Below are positions 24,015-31,405 of a stretch of DNA of 46,039 bases, in pieces; the first letter of the stretch is position 1; the number at the start of each line of letters is the position of its first letter. Location of the stretch: positions 1 to 46,039 of the IMG/VR virus record IMGVR_UViG_3300030117_002597. One strand, written 5' to 3'. The stretch is from a virus. Both the position numbers and the translations under genes were made by a program. Below the pieces are notes generated by a model. The model searched no databases. It was given only the letters and a program-made list of their open reading frames with translations, and was not told the origin of the DNA.

Positions 24015-24321
24015 TTAATGTCTGACTGTAGGGTCAGACATTAACTGACAGAGGTTAAAAAATAAATTCGATTGCTTTGTCAGTAGTCTCCCTAACAGTA
24101 TTGATACTGACTGTTAGACGACTTTAAAAGTGCAAGTATCTAGACTGATTTTTTCTCATGTGCGAGGGTGTTTCAATGTCGATAAATAACAAAACACAGC
24201 ATTGCGAGGCAACTGTTTTGCTAGTTTCAAAGTCTCAAACAAATAAAAAACTAGATTACCTCCAAAGATTGTTTATACAATTGGTAATAGAAAGGGAAGA
24301 TTTAGGTCTTCCCTTTTTTTT
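24015..24321 (+). ncRNA. Candidate structured noncoding RNA with terminator
   Basis: The 630-bp gap 23856-24489 holds no convincing gene but a chain of perfect hairpins. They are a 12-bp stem 24015-24026/24033-24044; CTGACA / TGTCAG (24045-24050/24079-24084); CTAACAGT / ACTGTTAG (24092-24099/24110-24117); CAAAACA / TGTTTTG (24190-24196/24214-24220); CTAGTTT / AAACTAG (24221-24227/24248-24254); and ATTACC / GGTAAT (24255-24260/24283-24288) with inner ATTGT / ACAAT. The chain ends in a terminator at 24294-24321. Adjacent stems abut without linkers from 24190 onward. The loop TACCTCCAAAG (24257-24267) is complementary to the phage's Shine-Dalgarno regions. The 5' end is not known, and it could be two separate elements. 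Confidence 0.5.
24294..24321 (+). terminator. Rho-independent terminator closing the candidate ncRNA
   Basis: GGGAAGA (24294-24300), loop TTTAGG, TCTTCCC (24307-24313), then eight Ts. No real gene lies just upstream on the plus strand, so this terminator implies a short noncoding transcript. Confidence 0.88.
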
Positions 24322-24475
24322 ATTATGGATGTATGCTTATTAGTGTTGATTGAGTATTGCTAGGTTTGCTTAATCATCTTTAGTATTTTTTGTGTATTAA
24401 ATTTTTCATTTTGTATGTAAGTAAGTATCAAACTTAATCCTATAAACCTAGCTTTCTTTTTGATAGCAATATGCA

Positions 24476-24481
24476 TATAAT
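24476..24481 (+). promoter_or_regulatory. Consensus -10 box for a nearly leaderless transcript
   Basis: TATAAT ends 8 nt before the ATG of the next gene, so transcription should begin within about 2 nt of the start codon. There is no Shine-Dalgarno. No consensus -35 lies at 17 bp; TTGATA at 24460-24465 is too close. Confidence 0.5.
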
Positions 24482-24489
24482 CTAAATAT

Positions 24490-24804
24490 ATGTTTGCAGT
24501 TATTAGACACACCTTTGAACTAGACACCGAAGACAAATACAATTCTGTTGCAGATTGGAAGCATTATGTTTGGTTGTTCGACACAGAAGAAGATGCCATG
24601 ACATTTGCAGTAACTTTACTAGACCATCCCTTACTGATAGCCAATGAGCATTCACTTGCTTATGCCATAGAAAGATTGGAGACAGGAAAGTTTTTTCAAG
24701 TCGGCAGAGAAAGTGTAGCAGTAGGGAAAGTCTTAGAAAGATTAGAAGTAGTTGCAGATGATGAAGTAAAAGGAGAAGATGACGATGAAAAGTCTATTCA
24801 TTAG
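24490..24804 (+). CDS. Hypothetical acidic protein
   Basis: This 104-residue protein (MFAVIRHTFELDTEDKYNSV) looks like a small alpha/beta domain with a very acidic C-terminal end (DDEVKGEDDDEKSIH). No family is recognised. It is expressed without a Shine-Dalgarno, probably from a leaderless mRNA. It overlaps the next gene by 20 nt, which may be its partner. Confidence 0.55.
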   Translation: MFAVIRHTFELDTEDKYNSVADWKHYVWLFDTEEDAMTFAVTLLDHPLLIANEHSLAYAIERLETGKFFQVGRESVAVGKVLERLEVVADDEVKGEDDDEKSIH

Positions 24805-25030
24805 ATGCTCTGAAGAAACCTATAACTTGGCTCATGCTCTCGCTAAAGAAGAAAGCAGATCACTGAACAAACAAATCATTCACATGATACACAAGGAAGC
24901 TAAGGATAAAGAAGTCTCAGCAGAAGTAAACGAAGTCTCTGAAACCAAAGAAGATAATTCTAAATTGGGTTTGCAAGGGCTTGTTGAAACAAAGAGACAG
25001 GGGAATTTAGATCAACAAACCAATAGTTAA
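24785..25030 (+). CDS. Ribbon-helix-helix (Arc-like) DNA-binding protein
   Basis: The first 45 residues, MKSLFIRCSEETYNLAHALA followed by KEESRSLNKQIIHMIHKEAK, match the Arc/MetJ ribbon-helix-helix fold: a short strand, then two helices with SLNKQI at the turn. Such proteins bind DNA as dimers and commonly act as repressors or antitoxins. The C-terminal half is polar and disordered. The ATG at 24785 is chosen because GGAG lies 9 nt upstream. It is the best candidate here for a phage transcription regulator. Its 3' end overlaps the convergent gene by 70 nt. Confidence 0.7.
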   Translation: MKSLFIRCSEETYNLAHALAKEESRSLNKQIIHMIHKEAKDKEVSAEVNEVSETKEDNSKLGLQGLVETKRQGNLDQQTNS

Positions 25031-25475
25031 GTAAAGCTTCACTACAAGACTGAACCACAAGAAGATCAATATCTTTTAGTTTCTTGGGTGGGCTTGTCAT
25101 GATTTTCCAAAACCTTTTCTCTACATCCATACCACATTTTTTCTTTAACATCCTTTGAACTTTTATAAGTATCACTGATCGTGGAAGCGGTTGAGAGTAT
25201 TGACTGGTAAATATTCTTTCCGAAGGCGGGGTCGAAATGAATGTGCCACTTGCATGAATCATTCCCAAGTATTTATCACAAGCATTATGCTGATACTCTG
25301 TTATTTTTTTGTCAAGATAAAGGCTATCTATGATGTGTTGATCATAAACAATTGCTCTTGCAAGTTGGCTTCTGCCAATCTTTGTGATTCCTACTTTGTT
25401 TCTTTTGTGTAAGTAAGGACTGCCTACTTCATTGTAATGAAGTTTAATCGATACTCCAGTCGTAGTCGTCTTCAA
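24960..25475 (-). CDS. Hypothetical protein downstream of primase-helicase
   Basis: This reading frame of 171 residues contains NKVGITKIGRSQLARAIVYD, YQHNACDKYLGMIHASGTF and KCGMDVEKRFWKIMTSPPKK, a helical protein without a motif I recognise. The start is uncertain. A TTG at 25475 overlaps the helicase end by 32 nt, while a GGAG further downstream might serve an ATT codon at residue 10. It is co-transcribed with the helicase. Its 3' end runs into the convergent ribbon-helix-helix gene. Confidence 0.5.
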   Translation of the reverse strand: MKTTTTGVSIKLHYNEVGSPYLHKRNKVGITKIGRSQLARAIVYDQHIIDSLYLDKKITEYQHNACDKYLGMIHASGTFISTPPSERIFTSQYSQPLPRSVILIKVQRMLKKKCGMDVEKRFWKIMTSPPKKLKDIDLLVVQSCSEALLNYWFVDLNSPVSLFQQALANPI

Positions 25476-27189
25476 TTTCTTCTAGCTCTTGGTATCTACC
25501 ATTAACAGTATTGTAGCTCATGATAACACTTCCTGTTTTACCATGCCATCCCCATCTCTGTTTCCAGTTATGTATTTCTACTCCTGTATCTCCACGAAAA
25601 ACAGTAACACCTGTGTCTGCTTTAGAAAACCAAGCATAAGATTTAGCTATATCTACACCAGTAGCTACAGTCTTCTTTGATCTGTCTATTGGTTTGGTTG
25701 GGTGTGCCACAAAGAAACATAAGACATCGTGTTGCTTACAAAACAATTGCACTTTCGTAAGCATATCAGAAACCATATCTGTTTCTAAAGCATACTTGCT
25801 ATCAGTTTGAATAAAGTTAAACGGGTCTATGACAAGTATTCTTATTCCGAATCTCATCACTGCACTTGCTCCCTTTTCTAATATGGATTCTATTGTTGGC
25901 ATATCTCCATCCATATAGTCTTGAAATAGTATGTGTTCTCTTATCCATGATTCAGCATAATCTTTATCCTCTTGTGTCATTCTTGGATTCAAACCTTTGA
26001 AGAAAGGTTTACCAGTTAATATTTGACTAAGCTGAACGGCATGAAGTTGTGGGGGTTTTTCAAAACTACAGAAACAAGTCTTCCATCCATTGTTCTTCCC
26101 AACATTAACTATTATCTGATCTATGAATGCAGACTTCCCATCTCCCGCATGACCAGTAAACACATAAAGGTTTCCTGTTGCTAATGTAAACAAGCTATCA
26201 ACACTAGAGAAACCTGTTGAAACACCACTAGGCATACCCTTATCGTAGAGGCTTTGGAAGTCTTCAGAGTAATGGTTGATATCATTCAAGCCATGTAACG
26301 GGATTGGCTCAGAGTTTATCACTTGGTTTCTTAAAGATTCTTTGCCCTCTGCTAAGAGCAAATCATTGGCATCTTTGTTGCCCTTGTAATTAACTCTATA
26401 ACACTTAGCTTTGTTCAGTCTTCTAGACAGCTCATCAGCTAACAAGTCTCCCGCAGTATCAGAATCGGTTGCTAGTATTATCTTGTTCTTGTTTTCAAAC
26501 TTGGCTCTGTCTTCCCACACATACTTGAATCTACCATCTTCGCTTGGGTCTATCTTGTTATCTGTAATCTTGGCGGGAGCTCCATTAGGAACTGAATACA
26601 CTTCTATGTTAGCGAAGTCTTTGAATGCAGTCTTGATCGCTATGCAATCCATCTCTCCCTCCGTGATTACTATAGTGTCATCAATGTCATCTAGCTTTTC
26701 ATCTCTTATGTTGTTACCCCAAAGTCTTTGAGCATTACCCTCCCACCAAAATACTTTTTCTCCATTAGCACTTCGATACTTAACTGCTTCTACCTTGTCG
26801 CCTGTGGTGTAGGAAAAACCTATGACTGGTTTATATTTCTTTTGTCCAAACGCAACGCCAGATGCAATCGCTACCTCTAAATCAATACCTCTGCTCTTTA
26901 ACCACTCAGCAGATTTGCCATTGAAATCATTATCGGGTATCTCTTTTGGTGTTATTTTCTTGTGGGTAACTCCGTTCATCTTGCTTCCATTTGTTTTTAT
27001 CTTGGATACTATTCCATTTTCTCCGCAATGGTGGCAGTTGTAAACTACCTTGTCTGCATCCACATTAACAGACAAAGGCTTGTCTCCTCTATTCTTTGTT
27101 CTCTCACTCTGACATAGAGGGCATTTAATTTTATGCTGACCCATATCTAAATGGGTCGTAGAATTTTCAATTTGCTCATTGACATTCAT
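25444..27189 (-). CDS. T7 gp4 / Twinkle-like primase-helicase
   Basis: This 581-residue protein unites a primase and a replicative helicase. The N-terminal zinc ribbon has Cys23, Cys26, Cys52 and Cys55 (CPLC, CHHC). The TOPRIM domain has EGEMD (Glu177) and TDSDTAG (Asp242, Asp244), followed by KDANDLLL. The DnaB-like C-terminal domain has Walker A GHAGDGKS (346-353), SFEKP (motif 1a region), Walker B LVIDPFNF (452-459) and the AHPTKP motif (495-500). It unwinds DNA and primes lagging-strand synthesis at the fork. GGAG precedes the ATG by 9 nt. It is the only core replication enzyme seen; no polymerase gene lies in the window. Confidence 0.93.
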   Translation of the reverse strand: MNVNEQIENSTTHLDMGQHKIKCPLCQSERTKNRGDKPLSVNVDADKVVYNCHHCGENGIVSKIKTNGSKMNGVTHKKITPKEIPDNDFNGKSAEWLKSRGIDLEVAIASGVAFGQKKYKPVIGFSYTTGDKVEAVKYRSANGEKVFWWEGNAQRLWGNNIRDEKLDDIDDTIVITEGEMDCIAIKTAFKDFANIEVYSVPNGAPAKITDNKIDPSEDGRFKYVWEDRAKFENKNKIILATDSDTAGDLLADELSRRLNKAKCYRVNYKGNKDANDLLLAEGKESLRNQVINSEPIPLHGLNDINHYSEDFQSLYDKGMPSGVSTGFSSVDSLFTLATGNLYVFTGHAGDGKSAFIDQIIVNVGKNNGWKTCFCSFEKPPQLHAVQLSQILTGKPFFKGLNPRMTQEDKDYAESWIREHILFQDYMDGDMPTIESILEKGASAVMRFGIRILVIDPFNFIQTDSKYALETDMVSDMLTKVQLFCKQHDVLCFFVAHPTKPIDRSKKTVATGVDIAKSYAWFSKADTGVTVFRGDTGVEIHNWKQRWGWHGKTGSVIMSYNTVNGRYQELEEIEDDYDWSID

Positions 27190-27222
27190 AAACTTCTCCT
27201 ATATTTTGTTTATACTTCTATA

Positions 27223-27267
27223 TACTTACTAAGTATTTACTTATTAAAAACTTACTAAGTACCTACT
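27223..27267. repeat. Two palindromic sites in the helicase upstream gap
   Basis: The palindrome ACTTA-C-TAAGT occurs at 27224-27234 and 27250-27260, 26 bp apart. The second is directly followed by GTACCTACT (27259-27267), the reverse complement of the AGTAGGTAC word found twice upstream of terL. The sites lie between the 95-residue gene and the helicase gene and look like operators for a dimeric regulator. Confidence 0.45.
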
Positions 27268-27550
27268 TACTACTTCCTATTAGATCAGCATCAATAATTC
27301 TAGCTATATCATTCGATAATTTTTTTCTAGATATTATTGGGTAATCTTTTAACTCTTTAACACTTCTTTGTACTGCTCTGCTATCAATGCCTAGTCTGTC
27401 ACAAAGTTTGGTAAAGTCTTCAGAAATAAAGTAAGATAAAGCTTCATCAGATTTTTTTGTGTCTTTACTTGCCACATCTCTGATAGCTTGTTTTAGAATG
27501 CTACCATCTAAAGCTTTTAGTAAGGTCAAATCTGTATCCACTTTGGTCAT
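27263..27550 (-). CDS. Small helical protein, possible DNA-binding regulator
   Basis: This 95-residue protein (MTKVDTDLTLLKALDGSILK) is helical. The segment FTKLCDRLGIDSRAVQRSVK could be a helix-turn-helix, with RLGIDSRAVQRSV as turn and recognition helix. It is the first gene of the helicase operon and its ATG lies 7 nt from a -10 box, so it is probably read from a leaderless mRNA. A role as an early regulator is reasonable but not proven. Confidence 0.5.
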   Translation of the reverse strand: MTKVDTDLTLLKALDGSILKQAIRDVASKDTKKSDEALSYFISEDFTKLCDRLGIDSRAVQRSVKELKDYPIISRKKLSNDIARIIDADLIGSSK

Positions 27551-27557
27551 TTAAAAA

Positions 27558-27586
27558 ATACTATCACATCATATTGACATTAACAA
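27558..27586 (-). promoter_or_regulatory. Promoter for the helicase operon (leaderless)
   Basis: On the minus strand TTGTTA (27581-27586), a 17-bp spacer and TAGTAT (27558-27563) form a good sigma-70 match. The ATG follows 7 nt after the -10 box. It overlaps the divergent promoter below, so the two may compete. Confidence 0.6.
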
Positions 27587-27601
27587 CACATCAACTATAC
27601 T
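27574..27601 (+). promoter_or_regulatory. Near-consensus promoter for the recombination operon
   Basis: TTGACA (27574-27579), a 16-bp spacer and TATACT (27596-27601) lie 15 nt before the ATG at 27617. The transcript would start at about 27608, leaving a leader of under 10 nt and no Shine-Dalgarno. This is the strongest promoter I see in the window. Confidence 0.75.
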
Positions 27602-27616
27602 TCTTATATACATCAT

Positions 27617-28177
27617 ATGAAAAAAGATAAAATTACATACGAAATAAAAATTGAAAAGGACATACCAGTTACACCTATAGGAAAGGTTGGTAAGTATGCT
27701 CATGTTGCAGGAAAAATGGAAGATGGAGATTCTGTGAGCCTACCAAATCAAAGAGAAGCTCAACTGATGGCAGATGCTCTTCGTAGGCATAAAAACTCTA
27801 GAGGATATATAACTGTTCAAAGAAAACAAAAAGAAGATGGCACATATAGAGTTTGGAAATTAAAAGATAAAAATCCCGATCAAGAAAAGTTTTTCCTTGG
27901 AGAAAACTACAAGCTTTCAAACTTTGGTATTGCAAGTAAAAACAAAGTTGCAAAGTCTGTTTCAGCAGAAGAATGTTCGGTTGATGAATGCCCTGTCGAT
28001 AACAATATTTTAAAGAAAGCAGATGAACAGAACTTTAATTATACATTACAAAAAAATATGGCAACTAGAGACCCACACAATAGGTGGAACAGGGGAAAAA
28101 CATATAGTGGAGGACTAAGTGATGGAAAGACATGGGATAAGATGGGCAATCCTGCTCCATTAGATTTTGAGGATTAA
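27617..28177 (+). CDS. Hypothetical protein, first gene of recombination operon
   Basis: This 186-residue basic protein begins MKKDKITYEIKIEKDIPVTP. Its first 95 residues look like a small beta-alpha domain with EAQLMADALRRHKNSRGYIT and VQRKQKEDGTYRVWKLKD. A low-complexity region with two CxVDECPV-type repeats (near residues 117-128) and a polar tail ending APLDFED follow. I do not recognise the family. It is transcribed from the near-consensus promoter with almost no leader. The next gene starts 1 nt after its stop. Confidence 0.55.
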   Translation: MKKDKITYEIKIEKDIPVTPIGKVGKYAHVAGKMEDGDSVSLPNQREAQLMADALRRHKNSRGYITVQRKQKEDGTYRVWKLKDKNPDQEKFFLGENYKLSNFGIASKNKVAKSVSAEECSVDECPVDNNILKKADEQNFNYTLQKNMATRDPHNRWNRGKTYSGGLSDGKTWDKMGNPAPLDFED

Positions 28178-28178
28178 G

Positions 28179-29075
28179 ATGAAATATACTAACAAACACA
28201 ATCTACCAATAGAAATTATTAGGGCAATAAAGAACGATCAGTATTCAAAAGGAGAATCTCATATCTCTGTTACTGGCCTACTACAATCTCCAAGAATAAG
28301 ACTTTTAAATATAGAAAACCAAGACAAGATAACAGTAGATTACTCAGATGAAGTGTGGAAGATTTTGGGTCAAGGCATTCATGCAATATTAGAAAGAGCA
28401 AATGAGAACTATGAGGATACCATTACAGAGCAGAGAATGTTCGCAGAAGTAAATGGGTGGACTATCAGTGGACAAACCGATAGTTTGGCTTTAGATGAAA
28501 ACATCTTGAAAGACTACAAGGTTACTTCTGTATGGACTGTTATCTCTGCTTTGAGTGGTGGCAAGAAAGAGTGGGAAGAACAATTGAATTGTTATGCATG
28601 GCTACATAAGAAAACAACAGGAGAAACAATAGATCAATTAAATATTATTGCACTAGCTAGAGACTGGAATAAGCGAGAGTTGCAGAGAAGAGGTGGCGAC
28701 TATCCCGCCAGTGCAATAACTACAATTAAGATTCCTGTTTGGAGTTTTAAAAAGCAAGAACAATTTATTAATGAAAGAGTTTCCAAACACCAAGATGCTG
28801 AATTAGTTTTTGAGATTGGTGGCGACCTCCCTTTGTGTACTGACGAAGAGAGGTGGAAAAAAGATGATACTTATCGTGTTATGAAAAAGGGAAGAAAGAC
28901 TGCTGTAAGGGTACTTGCTTCTCAGAAAGAAGCCGATGAGTATCTTAAGGGCAATGACGACAAAGCTTTCTACATTGAGCATTCTCTTGGAGAGTGCATG
29001 AAGTGTACAGGAAACTATTGTGGTGTTGCTGAATTTTGTAATCAATATCAACAAGAGGAGGAAAAACGATGTTGA
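28179..29075 (+). CDS. Cas4/RecB-like PD-(D/E)XK nuclease
   Basis: This 298-residue protein shows the nuclease core in order: GQGIHAILE (His68), ISGQTDSL (Asp101), KDYKVTS (Asp112, Lys114) and QLNCYAWL (Gln135 to Tyr139). The C-terminus has four cysteines, CMKCTGNYCGVAEFC, as in Cas4/AddB-like enzymes that bind an iron-sulfur cluster. Paired with the annealing protein two genes downstream, it is the probable 5'-3' exonuclease of a phage recombination system. The ATG at 28179 is preferred to an earlier TTG since TGAGGA lies 5 nt upstream. Confidence 0.85.
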   Translation: MKYTNKHNLPIEIIRAIKNDQYSKGESHISVTGLLQSPRIRLLNIENQDKITVDYSDEVWKILGQGIHAILERANENYEDTITEQRMFAEVNGWTISGQTDSLALDENILKDYKVTSVWTVISALSGGKKEWEEQLNCYAWLHKKTTGETIDQLNIIALARDWNKRELQRRGGDYPASAITTIKIPVWSFKKQEQFINERVSKHQDAELVFEIGGDLPLCTDEERWKKDDTYRVMKKGRKTAVRVLASQKEADEYLKGNDDKAFYIEHSLGECMKCTGNYCGVAEFCNQYQQEEEKRC

Positions 29076-29416
29076 ACTTAGATGAAAATTTACACTACTT
29101 CTTAATTGAAGATTGGTGTAGGGATGGAGAGCATGAATATACTGGCAAGTTTATTATTGCTTCTGACACAGACTTACTTAACTGTGTCGATTTAGATGTG
29201 CTTGATCACAGCATATTATCATGGCAATTCGGAGGAGCAGAGTGGAACGCGGATGCACAAGGCTATGATAATAATGGTGGATTAAGATTAGTAAAAATAC
29301 CTGATATCAAGAAACTTAGCTATGACACTGCTTGTGTTTTAGGGGAGTATCTTAGCTTGATAGATTTTGATACTGCAATAGATGTAAATGGGGGGATAAG
29401 AGATGGACAAGTCTGA
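29069..29416 (+). CDS. Hypothetical acidic protein between exonuclease and annealing protein
   Basis: This 115-residue acidic protein (MLNLDENLHYFLIEDWCRDG) has WCRDGEHEYTGKFIIASDTD and looks like a single alpha/beta domain. No family is recognised. A GAGGAGG Shine-Dalgarno lies within the end of the nuclease gene. It overlaps both neighbours, so it is expressed with the recombination genes. Confidence 0.55.
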   Translation: MLNLDENLHYFLIEDWCRDGEHEYTGKFIIASDTDLLNCVDLDVLDHSILSWQFGGAEWNADAQGYDNNGGLRLVKIPDIKKLSYDTACVLGEYLSLIDFDTAIDVNGGIRDGQV

Positions 29417-30140
29417 ACCAAATTTTCAAGAGATATGGTCAACCTTATCTAAAAAAGACTGCACAGATAAGATAGAAAAGAAAATGAATCTATCCTATCT
29501 ATCTTGGGCATGGGCTTGGCAAGTGCTGATGGAGAATTATCCTAATGCTACTTATCAATTCTATGAGAATGCAGACACAGGTGTACCATATGTTGCTATG
29601 CCCGATGGGTCTGCTGAAGTTAGATGTAGGATTTCTATAGGCAGTTGTGTCCGTGAGATGTGGCTACCAGTTATGGACTACAAGAACAATGCAGTAGAGA
29701 ATCCTAGTGCAAGACAAGTTAGCGACACTAAGATGAGATGTCTCGTCAAGTGTTTAGCTATGTTTGGTCTTGGTCACTACATATATGCGGGAGAAGATTT
29801 ACCAAGTGCAGATGAAGAAACCAAGCCAAAGAAAGTAACTAAGAAGACTGAGCCTAAAGAAGATGAAGCTAAAACTATATTGCCTCGTACAGTCGTTGAT
29901 TGGAAAATCAATCCGACAAAAGAGGGAGCTATTTTTTTTAGTGAGGGATTCTTAGAAATGATCAAGGTTCATGATACTAAGGAAAATGTGCAGAGTTATT
30001 GGGTAGCCAATAAGGAAGACATAACTTTCCTTAAGAAAAACTTTGAAGATATCCACGACAAGTTAGTCGATGATATCAAAACATATGTTGAAAGCTTAGA
30101 AAATAAAGGAGGAAAAGATGGACAACAGACTACAAAGTGA
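29403..30140 (+). CDS. Sak3-type single-strand annealing protein (DUF1071)
   Basis: This 245-residue protein carries the hallmark YLSWAWAW (32-39) followed by YPNATYQFYENADTGVPY, EVRCRISIG and MRCLVKCLAMFGLGHYIYAGEDL, diagnostic of the DUF1071 (Sak3) group of single-strand annealing proteins. It pairs complementary single strands during replication and recombination. The C-terminal 80 residues after the KPKKVTKKTEPK linker are a helical tail. The neighbouring exonuclease and SSB-like genes complete the usual phage recombination set. Confidence 0.88.
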   Translation: MDKSEPNFQEIWSTLSKKDCTDKIEKKMNLSYLSWAWAWQVLMENYPNATYQFYENADTGVPYVAMPDGSAEVRCRISIGSCVREMWLPVMDYKNNAVENPSARQVSDTKMRCLVKCLAMFGLGHYIYAGEDLPSADEETKPKKVTKKTEPKEDEAKTILPRTVVDWKINPTKEGAIFFSEGFLEMIKVHDTKENVQSYWVANKEDITFLKKNFEDIHDKLVDDIKTYVESLENKGGKDGQQTTK

Positions 30141-30417
30141 TGGAGCAATCTACACAAACGACTATAAGAAAACCGAGAAGCAACCCGACTGGACTGGTAA
30201 GGTAGAACTTAGCAAAGACTTACTTAAGCAATTAGTTGAGAGAGTTAAAGCGGGAGACATTGCTGAACTAAGAGTGGCTTTATGGGATAGAACTTCTAAA
30301 GCGGGAAAGGAATACAAGTATGCAAGACTTGATGTTGCTGAAGTTAAAAAGGAAGAACCTAAAGTTGAAGAACAGGTAGAGGAGAAAGATGGCTTTGAAG
30401 AAAGTATCCCGTTCTAA
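30118..30417 (+). CDS. SSB-like single-stranded DNA-binding protein
   Basis: This 99-residue protein ends in an acidic tail DGFEESIPF, very like the C-terminal tip (DDDIPF type) through which SSB recruits partner proteins. The first 75 residues contain PDWTGKVELSKDLLKQLVER and GKEYKYARLDVAEVK, which could form an OB fold. It starts within the annealing-protein gene, with GGAGG upstream. In this operon an SSB function is likely, although the OB fold cannot be confirmed by eye. Confidence 0.6.
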   Translation: MDNRLQSDGAIYTNDYKKTEKQPDWTGKVELSKDLLKQLVERVKAGDIAELRVALWDRTSKAGKEYKYARLDVAEVKKEEPKVEEQVEEKDGFEESIPF

Positions 30418-30634
30418 TTGTTTGTATGGCAAGGAGTTGATTCAAGAAATTGAAGAGAATATTGACGAGTATATATTCTTTGAGTTTATGAAAAGCTACT
30501 TAGAGCTGATTGATCAATTGAAAGATGTTGAGGATGGTTTCAAAACTACACCTCATAATCTTTTGATGGACTATCTACTCTTTGCCGTTGCAGAAAAGAG
30601 AAGTGAAGATGATCAAGAAAGACTAGGAGTATAA
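30389..30634 (+). CDS. Small helical protein
   Basis: This 81-residue acidic protein (MALKKVSRSNCLYGKELIQE) is predicted all-helical. It starts inside the SSB-like gene, overlapping it by 29 nt, after AGGAG. No family is recognised. Confidence 0.5.
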   Translation: MALKKVSRSNCLYGKELIQEIEENIDEYIFFEFMKSYLELIDQLKDVEDGFKTTPHNLLMDYLLFAVAEKRSEDDQERLGV

Positions 30635-30880
30635 ATGGAGTTTGAGATTAAGAAAGGAATACCCTTGCCAAAAAAAGTAGGGAAGCCGAGAAAGTATGAT
30701 ATAGACTTGGACTTGATGAACAAAGATGAAATGGTTCATATAGTCTTACCTAAGTCTAAGATACAACAAGAGCAGAAGATCATTAGAAATTTTGTTCTTA
30801 GATATGTGCATAAGTATCCTACTAAAAAGTTTAGTGTCAGAACATTAGATGATGGCATTGGAATATGGAGGACTAAGTGA
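30635..30880 (+). CDS. Small basic protein
   Basis: This 81-residue protein (MEFEIKKGIPLPKKVGKPRK) resembles short phage proteins with an N-terminal basic segment followed by a beta-alpha-beta domain (VHIVLPKSKIQQEQKIIRNF, then KFSVRTLDDGIGIWRT). It may bind nucleic acid. It begins directly after the previous stop, with AGGAG upstream. The pattern of residues 1-25 also resembles the first residues of the 27617 gene (GIP...GK), so they may share an ancestor. Confidence 0.55.
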   Translation: MEFEIKKGIPLPKKVGKPRKYDIDLDLMNKDEMVHIVLPKSKIQQEQKIIRNFVLRYVHKYPTKKFSVRTLDDGIGIWRTK

Positions 30881-31065
30881 TGGATGTTTTTACTTGGGAT
30901 GAGAATGTATCAGTAGAAACTAACTACAATACATGGAAGCATATGAACGATAAGGAGCATAGAGATTATGATGAGGAAGTTTATTCTGACAAAGAATCTT
31001 GGAAAGTTTTCTTTAATTTGTTTCAAGACAAAATAAGATTAGCAAGGAGGACTACCAGTGGATGA
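30880..31065 (+). CDS. Small hypothetical protein
   Basis: This 61-residue acidic protein (MDVFTWDENVSVETNYNTWK) has several Trp and Tyr residues and a helical C-terminus. The ATG at 30880 is used since GGAGG (30867-30871) is 8 nt upstream; the GTG just before it is closer. It overlaps the previous stop by one base. No function is known. Confidence 0.5.
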   Translation: MDVFTWDENVSVETNYNTWKHMNDKEHRDYDEEVYSDKESWKVFFNLFQDKIRLARRTTSG

Positions 31066-31405
31066 GCAAGTAGAAAGTTGGATGAGTAGGATTCGTAGTC
31101 TTGCTCCTGTTATCGAGAAAGCAGAGTATGAATTGTTTAAAAGTAAAGCTGATGTGCAAAAGACATTGGCTTTACTTAAGACAGAAGCTTCTGTAAGTGG
31201 GCATAAAACTATAGCTTCACAAGAGACTTGGGCAGAATCTCAAGATAGTCTGTATCAAGCTAGACTTAAAGTCGGCATGGCACAGGGCTTTCTAGGGTCT
31301 GCAAAGATACAGTTAGAAGCTCTTAAGATTGGCTTTGAAGAGTGGCGAACTAAGATGGTTAATGAAAGAGAAGAGAGAAGAAGATATGGGGTGAATGATG
31401 GCTAA
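31058..31405 (+). CDS. Small helical coiled-coil protein
   Basis: This 115-residue protein is predicted entirely helical, with heptad-like hydrophobic spacing through VESWMSRIRSLAPVIEKAEY and LGSAKIQLEALKIGFEEWRT. It starts at a GTG with AGGAGG 7 nt upstream. It ends in YGVNDG, the same end as the next gene. Function unknown. Confidence 0.5.
   Translation: MDEQVESWMSRIRSLAPVIEKAEYELFKSKADVQKTLALLKTEASVSGHKTIASQETWAESQDSLYQARLKVGMAQGFLGSAKIQLEALKIGFEEWRTKMVNEREERRRYGVNDG

Noticed and set aside
24158-24343. Open frame of 61 codons on the plus strand in the gap
   Set aside because: It runs across the strong terminator and the hairpin chain, and its composition (mixed hydrophobic end) is not protein-like.
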